A DNA stretch of 64,000 nucleotides. It comes from Micavibrio sp. (lineage in GTDB: Bacteria; Pseudomonadota; Alphaproteobacteria; Micavibrionales; UBA2020). The stretch lies in the NCBI GenBank assembly GCA_028283745.1, contig JAPWJZ010000009.1, forward strand, positions 124,001 to 188,000, read 5' to 3'. Shown piece by piece: positions 1 to 7,714 of the stretch; the first letter of the stretch is position 1; each line of letters begins with the position of its first letter. A program made the translations under genes and the position numbers. The notes under the pieces are model-generated. The model did no database searches. It worked only from the letters and a program-made list of their open reading frames with translations, and was not told the DNA's origin.

Positions 1-1146
1 AGGACGCGCTTCTGTTTTGCCATTAAATTGGACAAAAGATGCACCTATCGAATAGCCTCCATATTCTTTATTCCCGCGCTCAACATCCATAATAATTAGA
101 TCTTTTAAAACAATCGTATGTTGCTGTTGTGCGAGATAATCACTCGTGCCAAATAAAGACACATACATGGCATATTCCCTGTAGGGAGGCTGATCAAAAT
201 ATTTTCTTAAATCTTCTTCCGTTTCATATTTGCAAAGATGCCAAATAGGGGAGAATAGCTCTTTAAGGTTTGCATCTTCCGCGGCAGCGCATTCTACGAT
301 AGTCGGCTTTACTATCGCATTATGTATGTCGATCTGGCCGCCATATCCGATTGAATGCCGCCATTTAAAAAGGTGTTCTGCTGCTATAAGGGTGTGAGAA
401 GGATCGGCCAGTGGGCCGATGGTTGCCCCTTCTTTGTAAGCCCCGACATGCAATTGATCTAAATCAGCTATAAGCTTTTCTTTGAACGCTTCATAAACAT
501 CGGCATGTACAAAGATCGAATCTGCTGCTGCGCAATCTTGGCCGGAATTGAAACGCTTGACCTCACAAGTTTTATCAACCGCGAGAGCAATATTGGCGTC
601 GGCTGAAATTACAACCGGATTAATGCCTTGCCCATTGAAAATAAAGACTTGGTCTTTCCGAATTTTTTTACGAATGATATTCGCGTTTTTCAGTGTCCCA
701 GTAAAAAGGACAAACTTGCTCTTATCAACATAGTCCTCCATAAATTCTGTACGATCACAGTTGCAAAGTTCCAGTCCTTGCGTCAGGCGCATTTTAGGAA
801 GGACAGAAAAAATCCGTTTCATATAGCCCCGCATCAATTCTGGCGGGCGAATAAACATCTTTTCAGCAAAAATGCCAGGAATGATGCCAAAAATTACTAA
901 CGAATAAAAAGGAAGGTTAATAGGAAAGAAAGTCGCGCCGTTGCCAACGGGCATAAAATCAGAAATACCTTCTTTTGCGATATTATTTAAAGCATCAATA
1001 CTTTTAAAGATTTCATCATTGACGGTTTCTTGGCTCTCAATGGGCAGCAAGATATCGATCAAAAGCCCTTGATTCTGCTGTATCCATTTCGCCAGTTCCG
1101 CGCATTCCTGTACGGCCAATTCCAAGTTATTTTCTATTTTTTTCAT
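1..1146 (-). CDS. Aldehyde dehydrogenase superfamily protein (3' end beyond window)
   Basis: The frame is open from an ATG at 1146 down to position 1 (382 codons, no stop), so the C-terminus lies outside. The translation has ALDH hallmarks: GNGATFFPINLPFYS near residue 68, a FTGT segment near 148, and SGQDC near 201-205 with Cys205 in the catalytic-nucleophile position, followed by an FVH segment. The usual ELGGK-type motif is changed to NGQGI. The nucleophile comes early (about 205 instead of about 300), so the N-terminal half is short compared with a typical 480-500 aa ALDH. It overlaps the preceding gene by 20 bp and is the last visible gene of the CDPS operon. The family oxidises aldehydes or reduces activated acids with NAD(P); the substrate here is unknown. 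Oxidation of a cyclodipeptide side chain is only inference. Confidence 0.8.
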   Translation of the reverse strand, partial: MKKIENNLELAVQECAELAKWIQQNQGLLIDILLPIESQETVNDEIFKSIDALNNIAKEGISDFMPVGNGATFFPINLPFYSLVIFGIIPGIFAEKMFIRPPELMRGYMKRIFSVLPKMRLTQGLELCNCDRTEFMEDYVDKSKFVLFTGTLKNANIIRKKIRKDQVFIFNGQGINPVVISADANIALAVDKTCEVKRFNSGQDCAAADSIFVHADVYEAFKEKLIADLDQLHVGAYKEGATIGPLADPSHTLIAAEHLFKWRHSIGYGGQIDIHNAIVKPTIVECAAAEDANLKELFSPIWHLCKYETEEDLRKYFDQPPYREYAMYVSLFGTSDYLAQQQHTIVLKDLIIMDVERGNKEYGGYSIGASFVQFNGKTEARP

Positions 1147-1573
1147 GCCACACTCCATCTCCATAAGCATCCAATTTATCTACTAAAATAAATTCTGCTC
1201 GCGTTTCCAAATGACAATCAGAGACCGCCCAGCCGTTATCTAGCTGTACTTGGACAGCCCCGTACCGACTGAGAAAAATACTGTGCTTGGTATGAATGAG
1301 ATGTGTGACGCCCAAAAAGCCCTCTACGTTCTCGAAGCTTTCTGTGTGTGTCGGGTAAACCCTATCTGTCACTACGCCGCCATGAAAGGTGCGAGGGGCT
1401 TTCCAATAGTCTGCACCCCAAACCAAATCTTCCTGTTCGTTGACTATCTCCATTAACGTCGCGTAAGCCATCATGCCATTAGCAAACGGCGGCGCTTTCG
1501 CAAAAAGCGCCAGTATCTTAGATATACGAACAAATTTTGGCGGAATATCTTTCCGAGGTTGAGGCGATTTCAT
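1127..1573 (-). CDS. Hypothetical protein in CDPS operon
   Basis: This encodes 148 aa. The ATG at 1573 overlaps the stop of the upstream kinase-like gene in an ATGA arrangement, which decides the start over an in-frame ATG at 1594; the end overlaps the ALDH gene by 20 bp. Such tight overlaps indicate translational coupling. The protein is soluble-looking, with no signal peptide or membrane segment, and has a run of aromatic and His residues (WKAPRTFHGG near 65-75, THLIHTKH near 95). I do not recognise a family. Its position suggests a role in the same pathway as the CDPS and ALDH. Confidence 0.7.
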   Translation of the reverse strand: MKSPQPRKDIPPKFVRISKILALFAKAPPFANGMMAYATLMEIVNEQEDLVWGADYWKAPRTFHGGVVTDRVYPTHTESFENVEGFLGVTHLIHTKHSIFLSRYGAVQVQLDNGWAVSDCHLETRAEFILVDKLDAYGDGVWHEKNRK

Positions 1574-2199
1574 GCGATCCCCCCACTGGAACATGCGGCT
1601 TTCTGCTGCGTCATCGAAGACTGCATCGTGACGGCATGTTGAATAATTTTCGCTGCGGCCTCGGTCGCTGGCAATTGCGTAACGTCCAGAACAAACTTAT
1701 TGGGATGTTCAAATTCTAGTATTTGCTTTCTGGTCGCGTATTTTTCCGGACTGTTAGGATTAACCTCTTTAAAGCGATCTCTACGCTCTTCGGTCGTAAT
1801 GCGCTTCCGATGTTCCTCCACATCCGAGATTGTCAGCTTGACAGGAACAAAGCATGCGTTCCTTTGCTCGGCGGTCGATTTAATGTTGTTGTAAAGCCTA
1901 AGATCGCCTGGATCATCATTTAAAAGTACGTTCGTCAAAACAAAGCTGTAGTCAGCTGGGGAAATATGCACCATTGTATCCAGCACGGCCTCCCAAATCT
2001 TATCGACATTATCCCATACCCGTTCAGGCAGCCGGGGTACGCCCCGCGTTTGAATAATGCTAAACAGCGGATTGTTGATTAAATGATTGTCCACCAGCTT
2101 AACATCGGCCTGCTGGATGATTTCTTTGGCAATCGTGTATTTGCCGGTGCCAGGAAAACCGATCAGGTATATCAGCGTATTTTTCAATTCTTGTTTCAT
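1570..2199 (-). CDS. P-loop NTPase / kinase-like protein
   Basis: This encodes 209 aa with a Walker A motif GFPGTGKYT near residues 15-23, preceded by a hydrophobic beta strand and followed by VDNHLINNP. That arrangement resembles small AAA_33/zeta-toxin-like kinases that phosphorylate small molecules. A basic stretch (ITTEERRDRFKEVNPNSPEKY) near 134-154 could form the lid. The start at 2199 is chosen because AAGGATG lies about 9 nt upstream; the earlier ATG at 2211 is part of that ribosome-binding site. It is the second gene after the CDPS (65-bp spacer) and overlaps the next gene by 4 bp. The substrate is unknown; cyclodipeptide or amino-acid phosphorylation would be inference. Confidence 0.7.
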   Translation of the reverse strand: MKQELKNTLIYLIGFPGTGKYTIAKEIIQQADVKLVDNHLINNPLFSIIQTRGVPRLPERVWDNVDKIWEAVLDTMVHISPADYSFVLTNVLLNDDPGDLRLYNNIKSTAEQRNACFVPVKLTISDVEEHRKRITTEERRDRFKEVNPNSPEKYATRKQILEFEHPNKFVLDVTQLPATEAAAKIIQHAVTMQSSMTQQKAACSSGGIA

Positions 2200-2275
2200 T
2201 ACATAAACCATCCTTATTATTCGACTGAAGCCATCCCCCTTTGTGGAGGTTATTTCAGACCTCTAAATTTATCGT

Positions 2276-3046
2276 TTACATTCCCCTGTGTGAACATGCT
2301 TGGCGCTGTGGGGATGGCTGGGCGCTAAAATGATTTTTGATAAAATCAACGGCCATACAGTCAACGCCAGAGAACCCCGACATAAGATTCGAGGCTCTTT
2401 TATTGGCAATGATAGAAAATACGTCTTTAAACCATGCGCCTGGATATACATCGACGGCTGGCGTTTCTTTGAACATGATGGAGAACGCGGCCAGTTCTTC
2501 AAGAAGATAGGTGACAGAGGTTTGTAAGCTTCTGTGCTGCGCTAAAGAGTCAACGGAACCCTCCCTCTGACAGAAACTAGCCGCTTTTTCCTCTATAGCC
2601 TTTCTGACATCGGCATCCGTATGGAGCAAGTTGGTAATTTCATTATGTGCGGCCTGAAAATCAGGATGTGTAATCCAATGATCCCAAGTCGTCAGAACCT
2701 TTTGCGATGCCGATAAATTTTGGAGCGCACCTTTGTTTTCTTTTAACCATCTATGCCCAAAGAATAAGGATGCATCATAGGCTTCTTCCAATGTAAGTCC
2801 ATGCTGTAAAGAAATGTTATGGCGTTGCAGCGTATCTGATACGATCAAAATAACTTTATCAAATCTGGCAGCCGCCCATTCTGTAAGGGCATAGAACTTC
2901 TCACCAGTATGGCGCGGGCTTCCCACGCTGATTTGTAAACGTGCGGTGTTATGCTTCTGCCAAATCCCTTTATCCTTAACAAAAACCTTGTAAGGTCCCG
3001 TTTGCGGGGGATACTGAACATTCACTTTAGAAGCGTTCGGGCGCAT
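2276..3046 (-). CDS. tRNA-dependent cyclodipeptide synthase (CDPS, XYP-like)
   Basis: CDPSs take two aminoacyl-tRNAs and form a cyclic dipeptide through an acyl-Ser intermediate. This 256-aa protein has the expected length and landmarks: a strand ending in ISVGSP with Ser40 at the nucleophile position (Ser37 in AlbC), then the HTGEKF / LTEWA / FDKVIL...SDTLQRHN block (47-77), and YLLEE with Tyr180 and Glu184 spaced as AlbC Tyr178 and Glu182. Ser43 three residues after the nucleophile plus Tyr201-Pro202 fit the XYP subfamily rather than NYH. The ATG at 3046 is preferred over one at 3094, which lies deeper inside the upstream regulator; overlap with that gene is then 20 bp. The amino acids used cannot be read from the sequence. 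Neighbours (P-loop kinase-like, unknown, ALDH) are not the usual cyclodipeptide oxidases or P450s. Confidence 0.85.
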   Translation of the reverse strand: MRPNASKVNVQYPPQTGPYKVFVKDKGIWQKHNTARLQISVGSPRHTGEKFYALTEWAAARFDKVILIVSDTLQRHNISLQHGLTLEEAYDASLFFGHRWLKENKGALQNLSASQKVLTTWDHWITHPDFQAAHNEITNLLHTDADVRKAIEEKAASFCQREGSVDSLAQHRSLQTSVTYLLEELAAFSIMFKETPAVDVYPGAWFKDVFSIIANKRASNLMSGFSGVDCMAVDFIKNHFSAQPSPQRQACSHRGM

Positions 3047-3665
3047 TGCTTTTCTCCGGCTCTTTGCAGGTATCCCACAAAGCGTCAAAAACATTCGTCA
3101 ACATGGTAGATAACATCGGGTCTTTAAAGACGATGGCTTTGGAGTTGTGATCTGTACACATAGCCACTTTCTCGCCATAGACCAAACTGACATAGTTCGT
3201 GTATCTTTCTTTGGGCATATAGCGGTATTCGTTCAGCGGCCCCATAAGATAGGTATTCCCATCTTCAACGAGCTGACGCATGCGAATACCCGCATTCCTT
3301 ATTTTTCTGATTCTATTATTAACCTCTGGTGGCGAGGCTCTGTCATCGGCGCAAAAGAAAAGAATCTCGCATTTGCTATCTATAAGAGTGTTGTAAACAT
3401 CATCCAAAAGGCGGAGATACCAGCCTTCACCCTCAATTGTTGTGACCGTTTCTTTTTTTAAAACGACACCACTATCGATGAAGACAACGCCCGCCAAGCT
3501 AAGTGCATTGATAATTTTATCGACGGTGGTTTTGGTAGGTATGTTGTTTTCATTCTCAAGGTTTCGGATCGAAACGTGAGAAATGCCCGCATGATCCGCC
3601 AAATCCTTTTGGCTCCAATCCAACATCGCGCGCGCCGCACGGATTTGACTGACTTGAACGGACAT
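3027..3665 (-). CDS. XRE-family regulator with TrmB-like C-terminal domain
   Basis: This encodes 212 aa. Residues 1-70 form an XRE/Cro helix-turn-helix (RAARAMLDWSQKDLADHAG, then SHVSIRNLE). The C-terminal part (about 85-205) resembles the PLD-like/TrmB sensor fold: CEILFFCADD, an RKIRNAGIRMRQLVED strand-helix, YVSLVYGEKVAMC, and FDALWDTC at the end. The ATG at 3665 is chosen because AAAGG lies 8 nt upstream and the HTH begins right after it; in-frame codons upstream are low complexity. It is first in the operon and overlaps the CDPS, so it probably controls the cluster, perhaps through the palindrome at 3737-3754. A ligand-responsive role is inference. Confidence 0.8.
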   Translation of the reverse strand: MSVQVSQIRAARAMLDWSQKDLADHAGISHVSIRNLENENNIPTKTTVDKIINALSLAGVVFIDSGVVLKKETVTTIEGEGWYLRLLDDVYNTLIDSKCEILFFCADDRASPPEVNNRIRKIRNAGIRMRQLVEDGNTYLMGPLNEYRYMPKERYTNYVSLVYGEKVAMCTDHNSKAIVFKDPMLSTMLTNVFDALWDTCKEPEKSNAPERF

Positions 3666-3736
3666 ATCTGACGAACCTTTTAAAAATTGCCTATTTCTAC
3701 CTTTATACCTAATCCCCGCTCTGTTTTGAACAAAAA

Positions 3737-3754
3737 TGGGTACAGAATTACCCA
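3737..3754. promoter_or_regulatory. Candidate operator palindrome in divergent promoter region
   Basis: TGGGTA and TACCCA form perfect 6-bp arms around a 6-bp spacer. The site lies 72 bp upstream of the XRE gene and 17 bp before the -35 of the divergent small gene. Size and position fit an autoregulated XRE operator. No second copy was seen in the intergenic region. Confidence 0.45.
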
Positions 3755-3770
3755 AAATAGATAAAATATC

Positions 3771-3799
3771 TTGCTATTTATCATAACAATCGCTATAAA
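3771..3799 (+). promoter_or_regulatory. Promoter for the 73-aa gene
   Basis: TTGCTA at 3771-3776 and TATAAA at 3794-3799 are separated by 17 bp, a good sigma-70-like arrangement. Transcription would start near 3806, leaving a leader of about 48 nt before the ATG at 3854. Confidence 0.5.
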
Positions 3800-3853
3800 A
3801 GACAATGATTTAGCGAAAAAAGATACCGCTCTAAAAACAACTGGGGGAATAAA

Positions 3854-4075
3854 ATGCAGAATTTTGAACAAGTTAGCGTCAAGAATCAGGTTCAACGTAA
3901 TCAAGTTACCGCTTACCAGCCGAAATCTTTGGTTACTGGTGATGCCGCCACGGCGCTGATAAATAAACTGGTGTATGGCACGAAACTGGCCAACGACCAC
4001 ATCCTGCACGAACTGGAAGCCCGCTACGGTGCAGTCATGGCACAATGCCTCATGGAACGTATGCCGAAAAATTAA
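3854..4075 (+). CDS. Small hypothetical protein divergent from CDPS operon
   Basis: This encodes 73 aa from an ATG with a GGGGGA ribosome-binding site 6 nt upstream and a good promoter at 3771-3799, so it is very likely a real gene. The protein is polar, Gln/Asn-rich at the N-terminus (NQVQRNQV), with a predicted amphipathic helix from about residue 30 to 68 and a single Cys. It has no signal peptide. I recognise no family. It shares the divergent control region with the XRE-CDPS operon, so co-regulation is plausible. A weak AT-rich hairpin follows at 4083-4100. Confidence 0.7.
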   Translation: MQNFEQVSVKNQVQRNQVTAYQPKSLVTGDAATALINKLVYGTKLANDHILHELEARYGAVMAQCLMERMPKN

Positions 4076-4082
4076 ACTGTAT

Positions 4083-4100
4083 TAAAAGAGCATTCTTTTA
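4083..4100 (+). terminator. Weak AT-rich terminator-like hairpin
   Basis: TAAAAGA and TCTTTTA form a 7-bp stem with a GCAT loop, 7 nt after the stop of the 73-aa gene. It is GC-poor and therefore only a tentative terminator. Confidence 0.3.
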
Positions 4101-4194
4101 TAAATTCTTACAGATCAATTTTCGGAAGCCTTATGAGCGTTACAGTTTCAGTCGTATAGGTTGAAATTTTTGTCACAAAATTAGGACTTTAAAA

Positions 4195-4551
4195 ATGAAC
4201 CATCCCTACGATATGCAAGACTTTTTAATATTTACTAAAGATAAGAAACGTCCGGTCGCGATAATGACGATAAGGTATTTCAAAGAAAATCCGAAAGATT
4301 CGCGGTGTTACTGGTGGATTGCGACCAGTAGCGACGAATGGCCCATTATGCAGCCTGCTAAAAGTGCCAAAACGTCATTTCGAAATGGACTGAAAGCACT
4401 CAGCAAGCATCACGAAATCACTGTTATAAATACTTGGTGCGGGGAGAGCCTATTGCCGCGCAAGGCGCAGAAGAAAATTCTCAAGGAGCTGGGCTTAAGT
4501 AAGGTAAAAGCAAAGCTGAATGATGAAAAATTTGGCCCGCCATTCAAATGA
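4195..4551 (+). CDS. Hypothetical protein, 118 aa
   Basis: This is a basic, soluble 118-aa protein without a recognised family. It has a Trp/Cys-containing central strand region (CYWWIATSSDEWPI, about 42-55) and a Lys-rich C-terminal half (residues 80-118), compatible with nucleic-acid or protein binding, but that is only composition. No strong ribosome-binding site precedes the ATG (AGGACTTTAAAA is the best candidate). It lies alone between the small gene and the first tRNA-derived repeat, inside the AT-rich island. Confidence 0.55.
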   Translation: MNHPYDMQDFLIFTKDKKRPVAIMTIRYFKENPKDSRCYWWIATSSDEWPIMQPAKSAKTSFRNGLKALSKHHEITVINTWCGESLLPRKAQKKILKELGLSKVKAKLNDEKFGPPFK

Positions 4552-4574
4552 TGGATTCAAATTGCTCTTGCAAA

Positions 4575-4713
4575 CTTACACACTTTCTTACACACTCGGA
4601 CACGGACAGAAAAAGATCGTTATAAATCAATAGGATAATTTGCCATGCTAGTCTCGAAAACTAGAATAGGTGCAAACCTATCGCGAGTTCGAATCTCGCC
4701 CTGTCCGCCATTT
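4575..4713 (+). repeat. 139-bp direct repeat, copy 1: att-like site with tRNA-Ser(CGA) 3' half
   Basis: It matches 7483-7621 at 131 of 139 positions, and the last 80 bp (4634-4713) are identical. The 3' part reads as the distal half of a tRNA-Ser: anticodon stem CTAGT/ACTAG around loop CTCGAAA (anticodon CGA, 4655-4657), a long variable arm (ATAGGT/ACCTAT), a T arm (GCGAG TTCGAAT CTCGC), acceptor strand CCTGTCC, discriminator G and CCA at 4708-4710. No D arm or complete 5' acceptor half is present: a GGACAG lies at 4604-4609, but the interval to the anticodon arm is about twice the normal length. This is what tyrosine-recombinase integration into a tRNA 3' end leaves behind. The 5' edge carries the short repeat CTTACACACTTTCTTACACA. 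Confidence 0.8.
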
Positions 4714-4923
4714 CTTATTGTATTTTCAGCGTTATTTTTCAGGCGTTTCAGGCGTCGCTAGTTCCAAAAACTCGTGCATGCAACTCATCCTTATAATTCA
4801 AGATGATAGCACTTACACACGTCTTACACACTTTTTTGATGGTGACCGCTAAGTGAGAGGGGCCGAAATTTGGCTTTATGCACGCTTGATATATAATACT
4901 AAGGACTTTTAGGGGGCACGCAT
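4714..4923 (+). promoter_or_regulatory. Leader region and promoter of the 851-aa protein gene
   Basis: TTGGCT (4870-4875) and TATAAT (4892-4897) are spaced by 16 bp. Transcription would start near 4904, only about 20 nt before the TTG start at 4924, and AGGGGG at 4911-4916 is the ribosome-binding site. Another CTTACACAC-type repeat pair lies at about 4811-4830. I see no gene in this stretch. Confidence 0.5.
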
Positions 4924-7479
4924 TTGAAGAAATTATTTAACTGGAATGAACCAGCAGATCGGACAACTTTCGGTTTTACCGCGATTATTGCTTTGCTGTG
5001 CATTTACCTTTTTCCCCTTTCCCTCAATAATTTTTTGTTCTCAGCGATAGGGGGTGCCGAACTCTCGGGACCCCGCATGGTGTTGCGCGCACTTATTATG
5101 CCGCTTGCGATCGTTTTCATTTGTATTCCACTTCTCACTATAACCCGGCGCAGACTCCTCGATCTTGATTTATCGGGTGTATTGCTATTTGCCTTTCCAG
5201 TTTGGCCGCTCGTCCCTTTGGCTGCTGGCCCGCTTCTAGCTGTCGTTATGTTTCCGTTGGGGGGACAACAGGCTCTCCTTCTGAATTCGGATTTCTATCT
5301 TGGAATAATTTGCCTTCTATTGCTGGCGCTCGCTCCGGGACGCACTTCCGGCGGGCCTCCCAAACACCCTCTTTTTTTAACGCTACAACGTCTGACGGAG
5401 TCCACTTGTCGTATTGATGCGGCACAGTTTCGAAAGATAGCGTTCTTGCTGGTCGGAAGCTCTATCGGGCTTTCCGTGCTTCCTCTTTTAGTCGGAAAAA
5501 TGGAGGGCCTTGCAATACTCGCCCCGCTCGGAATCATAGCCAAAATCGCGACCACATCCATTGTTCTGATCCTGACCGCGAATGCCATTCGGCGGTTAAA
5601 TGACTTGGGGCGTGGATACCTGTGGTCTGCGTTTTTTCCACTTTTTCTTCCAAGCCTATTAGGGAATCTCGGATTTTTACTTCTCTTTTCCCTCGGTAGC
5701 CCATCAGGATTTTCGAGCTTTACGCACTTACTTTTCGCCAGACCGGGATTGCTGGGCTATATCCCGATTGCAGGCATAATAGGTTTCTTCGCTGTCTTTG
5801 TTTGGCTTGTGTCAGGAAAGACCTCCGAACATCCCATCGTCGATAGTAAGTCCAGTATTCCGTCCGACACAGTGCATTCACAAGGCCGTTTTTTTTCAAA
5901 AGGAAAAGTTGCGCTTACTTGCCTTGCCGCAATTCTTGTCATTCTTACCATTCACAAAACAGAGCATCCTTATGATTATTACAGGTATCGGATGACAGTA
6001 ACTATTGAGACGCCAGAGGGATTGAAAACCGGCTCGGCTGTACGGCAGGGAAATTATGAAGGGGGGTCGGAAAGGCGCGCTTCATGGACCGTCGGCGAAG
6101 CAGTCGTGGTCGATTTAGGTAAACGTGGACTGGCATTTGCACTAATCGACGGCTCCAACATAGGTGATGGAATCTCGTATGTGGCAACATGCGATCTTCG
6201 TGAGTTCGGGCTAAAGAAGACACCGATTGGAACAAAATGGGTATTGTCGCCCGGTGAATATCCCAAGCTTGTCGCCTTTAAAGATCTAAATAATCCAAAA
6301 ACAATGCAATCGCTGTTGGAGATAAAGGGCAATGGTTTCTGCGGTTCGAGAGGTCAGTGGGAGACTCAATCTGACCATTTCGAGGAAATGTTTGGTACTG
6401 GCGTCAAGCTGAAAGAAATCACCTTAGAAATTACAGATGATCCTATAACAATAGGGATTGAAAGACGGCTTCCTTGGCTGTACTGCACCGCAAAGAGACC
6501 ACCCGGAAAAAGATTTTCCGAGCCGATCGTGGCGTTAGATGTAGGTACTTTAAAAAGAGAGCCTCGGGAATATTATTTAAAGAAAATGAAGGATGACTCC
6601 AAAGAAACGGACAAGCCAGAATGTGCAGCATTTCGAGAACATTGGGCCTCGTATGATCGCAAAAAATTTCAAGATGATCTTCAGCATTGGCAGCAACTTG
6701 CCGATCAGGAAAGTGCTGAGGCGCAGTTTGAGATCGGAAACCTCGTAGCAAAAGGTGATGGGCATGAAATTTCAGCGAACCGCGACGAAGCCTTAAAGTG
6801 GTATAAGTTAGCCGCCAATCAAGGATACCAAGACGCACAGGAAAAGCTGGCTCGCATTTATGAGTATAGAGAGGGCGTAGCACAGGATTGGCAGGAAGCC
6901 TATTTTTGGGCCAGCCTAGCTACCTTAGGAACTGGCGGCCATAAGTTGCCCAATAATCAAAACTTCGCGTTGGCTGAGGCACCAAAACATATAACACCAG
7001 AACAAAAGCTCGCTGTCGAAACGCGGGTGAGAGAGTGGAGGCCTGTAATTTCTCCGGGTATAACAGCGCCAATTACCGATACAGCCGCCTTATCGGAAAG
7101 GCTGTTGGACGCCGCTTACGCAGGTCAAACAGAAATGGCAAAGCTATTAGTGGAACGAGGAGCGGACATTAATTCCAGAAATAACGGCGGCAACACGCCA
7201 TTGATGCTGGCGGCAATGCACGGGGATGTGGAGCTTATAAGATACTTGAGCGACAAAGGAGCTGACATAAATGCGATAGGCAGCGGCGGTTGGACAGCAC
7301 TGTTTATGGCTGCACAAGGAGGGCATACGGAAGTCGCCAAGGTTCTGCTGGAAAAGGGTATTGATTTTTCCGTCAAGGATAAAGCGTGGGGAAGAACTGC
7401 CCAGCAAGTAGCGGAAGTCAGTCACCATATGGATACGGCAGCCGTAATCGCGGAATTTGCAAAAAAACAAAAGCCTTGA
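4924..7479 (+). CDS. Membrane protein with DUF805-like, Sel1 and ankyrin regions
   Basis: This encodes 851 aa from a TTG start (AGGGGG 7 nt upstream). Residues 1-345 hold about eight or nine membrane segments; RRLNDLGRGYLW near 222-233 is the DUF805-type signature (RxLHDxGR). Residues about 350-560 look like an extracytoplasmic domain with Cys residues. Sel1-like repeats follow at about 595-670 (AEAQFEIGNLVAKGDG, ALKWYKLAANQGY), then three or four ankyrin repeats at about 720-845 (GADINSRNNGGNTPLMLAA). Both repeat types are protein-binding scaffolds. It is the only gene between the two 139-bp direct repeats, so it may be cargo of a small integrated element. No catalytic motif is visible. Function is unknown; defence, envelope sensing or effector binding are all guesses. 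Confidence 0.8.
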   Translation: MKKLFNWNEPADRTTFGFTAIIALLCIYLFPLSLNNFLFSAIGGAELSGPRMVLRALIMPLAIVFICIPLLTITRRRLLDLDLSGVLLFAFPVWPLVPLAAGPLLAVVMFPLGGQQALLLNSDFYLGIICLLLLALAPGRTSGGPPKHPLFLTLQRLTESTCRIDAAQFRKIAFLLVGSSIGLSVLPLLVGKMEGLAILAPLGIIAKIATTSIVLILTANAIRRLNDLGRGYLWSAFFPLFLPSLLGNLGFLLLFSLGSPSGFSSFTHLLFARPGLLGYIPIAGIIGFFAVFVWLVSGKTSEHPIVDSKSSIPSDTVHSQGRFFSKGKVALTCLAAILVILTIHKTEHPYDYYRYRMTVTIETPEGLKTGSAVRQGNYEGGSERRASWTVGEAVVVDLGKRGLAFALIDGSNIGDGISYVATCDLREFGLKKTPIGTKWVLSPGEYPKLVAFKDLNNPKTMQSLLEIKGNGFCGSRGQWETQSDHFEEMFGTGVKLKEITLEITDDPITIGIERRLPWLYCTAKRPPGKRFSEPIVALDVGTLKREPREYYLKKMKDDSKETDKPECAAFREHWASYDRKKFQDDLQHWQQLADQESAEAQFEIGNLVAKGDGHEISANRDEALKWYKLAANQGYQDAQEKLARIYEYREGVAQDWQEAYFWASLATLGTGGHKLPNNQNFALAEAPKHITPEQKLAVETRVREWRPVISPGITAPITDTAALSERLLDAAYAGQTEMAKLLVERGADINSRNNGGNTPLMLAAMHGDVELIRYLSDKGADINAIGSGGWTALFMAAQGGHTEVAKVLLEKGIDFSVKDKAWGRTAQQVAEVSHHMDTAAVIAEFAKKQKP

Positions 7480-7482
7480 TCT

Positions 7483-7621
7483 CTTACACACTTTCTTACA
7501 CACTCCGCGAAGGACAAAAAAAGATCGTTATAACACAATAAGATAATTTGCCATGCTAGTCTCGAAAACTAGAATAGGTGCAAACCTATCGCGAGTTCGA
7601 ATCTCGCCCTGTCCGCCATTT
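7483..7621 (+). repeat. 139-bp direct repeat, copy 2: att-like site with tRNA-Ser(CGA) 3' half
   Basis: This is the second copy of the repeat at 4575-4713, with CCA at 7616-7618. The 8 differences all fall between 7506 and 7541. It lies immediately downstream of the 851-aa gene (stop 7479), and the sequence turns GC-rich and gene-dense just after it, so it is the likely right boundary of the island. The 5' acceptor-like element is more degenerate here (GGACAA) than in copy 1, so neither copy encodes a functional tRNA. Confidence 0.8.
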
Positions 7622-7714
7622 ACCGCATTGCTCTTTCAACCGCCACAATATCAGCACCTGCGCCACCTGCTGCCGTTTCTGGCGTGTCATCGATATTTAT
7701 GGAGGTGACGTCTG

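Noticed and set aside
4604-4710. Complete tRNA-Ser gene
   Set aside because: GGACAG at 4604 could be a 5' acceptor strand, but the distance to the anticodon arm is about twice normal and no D arm can be drawn; only the 3' half is tRNA.
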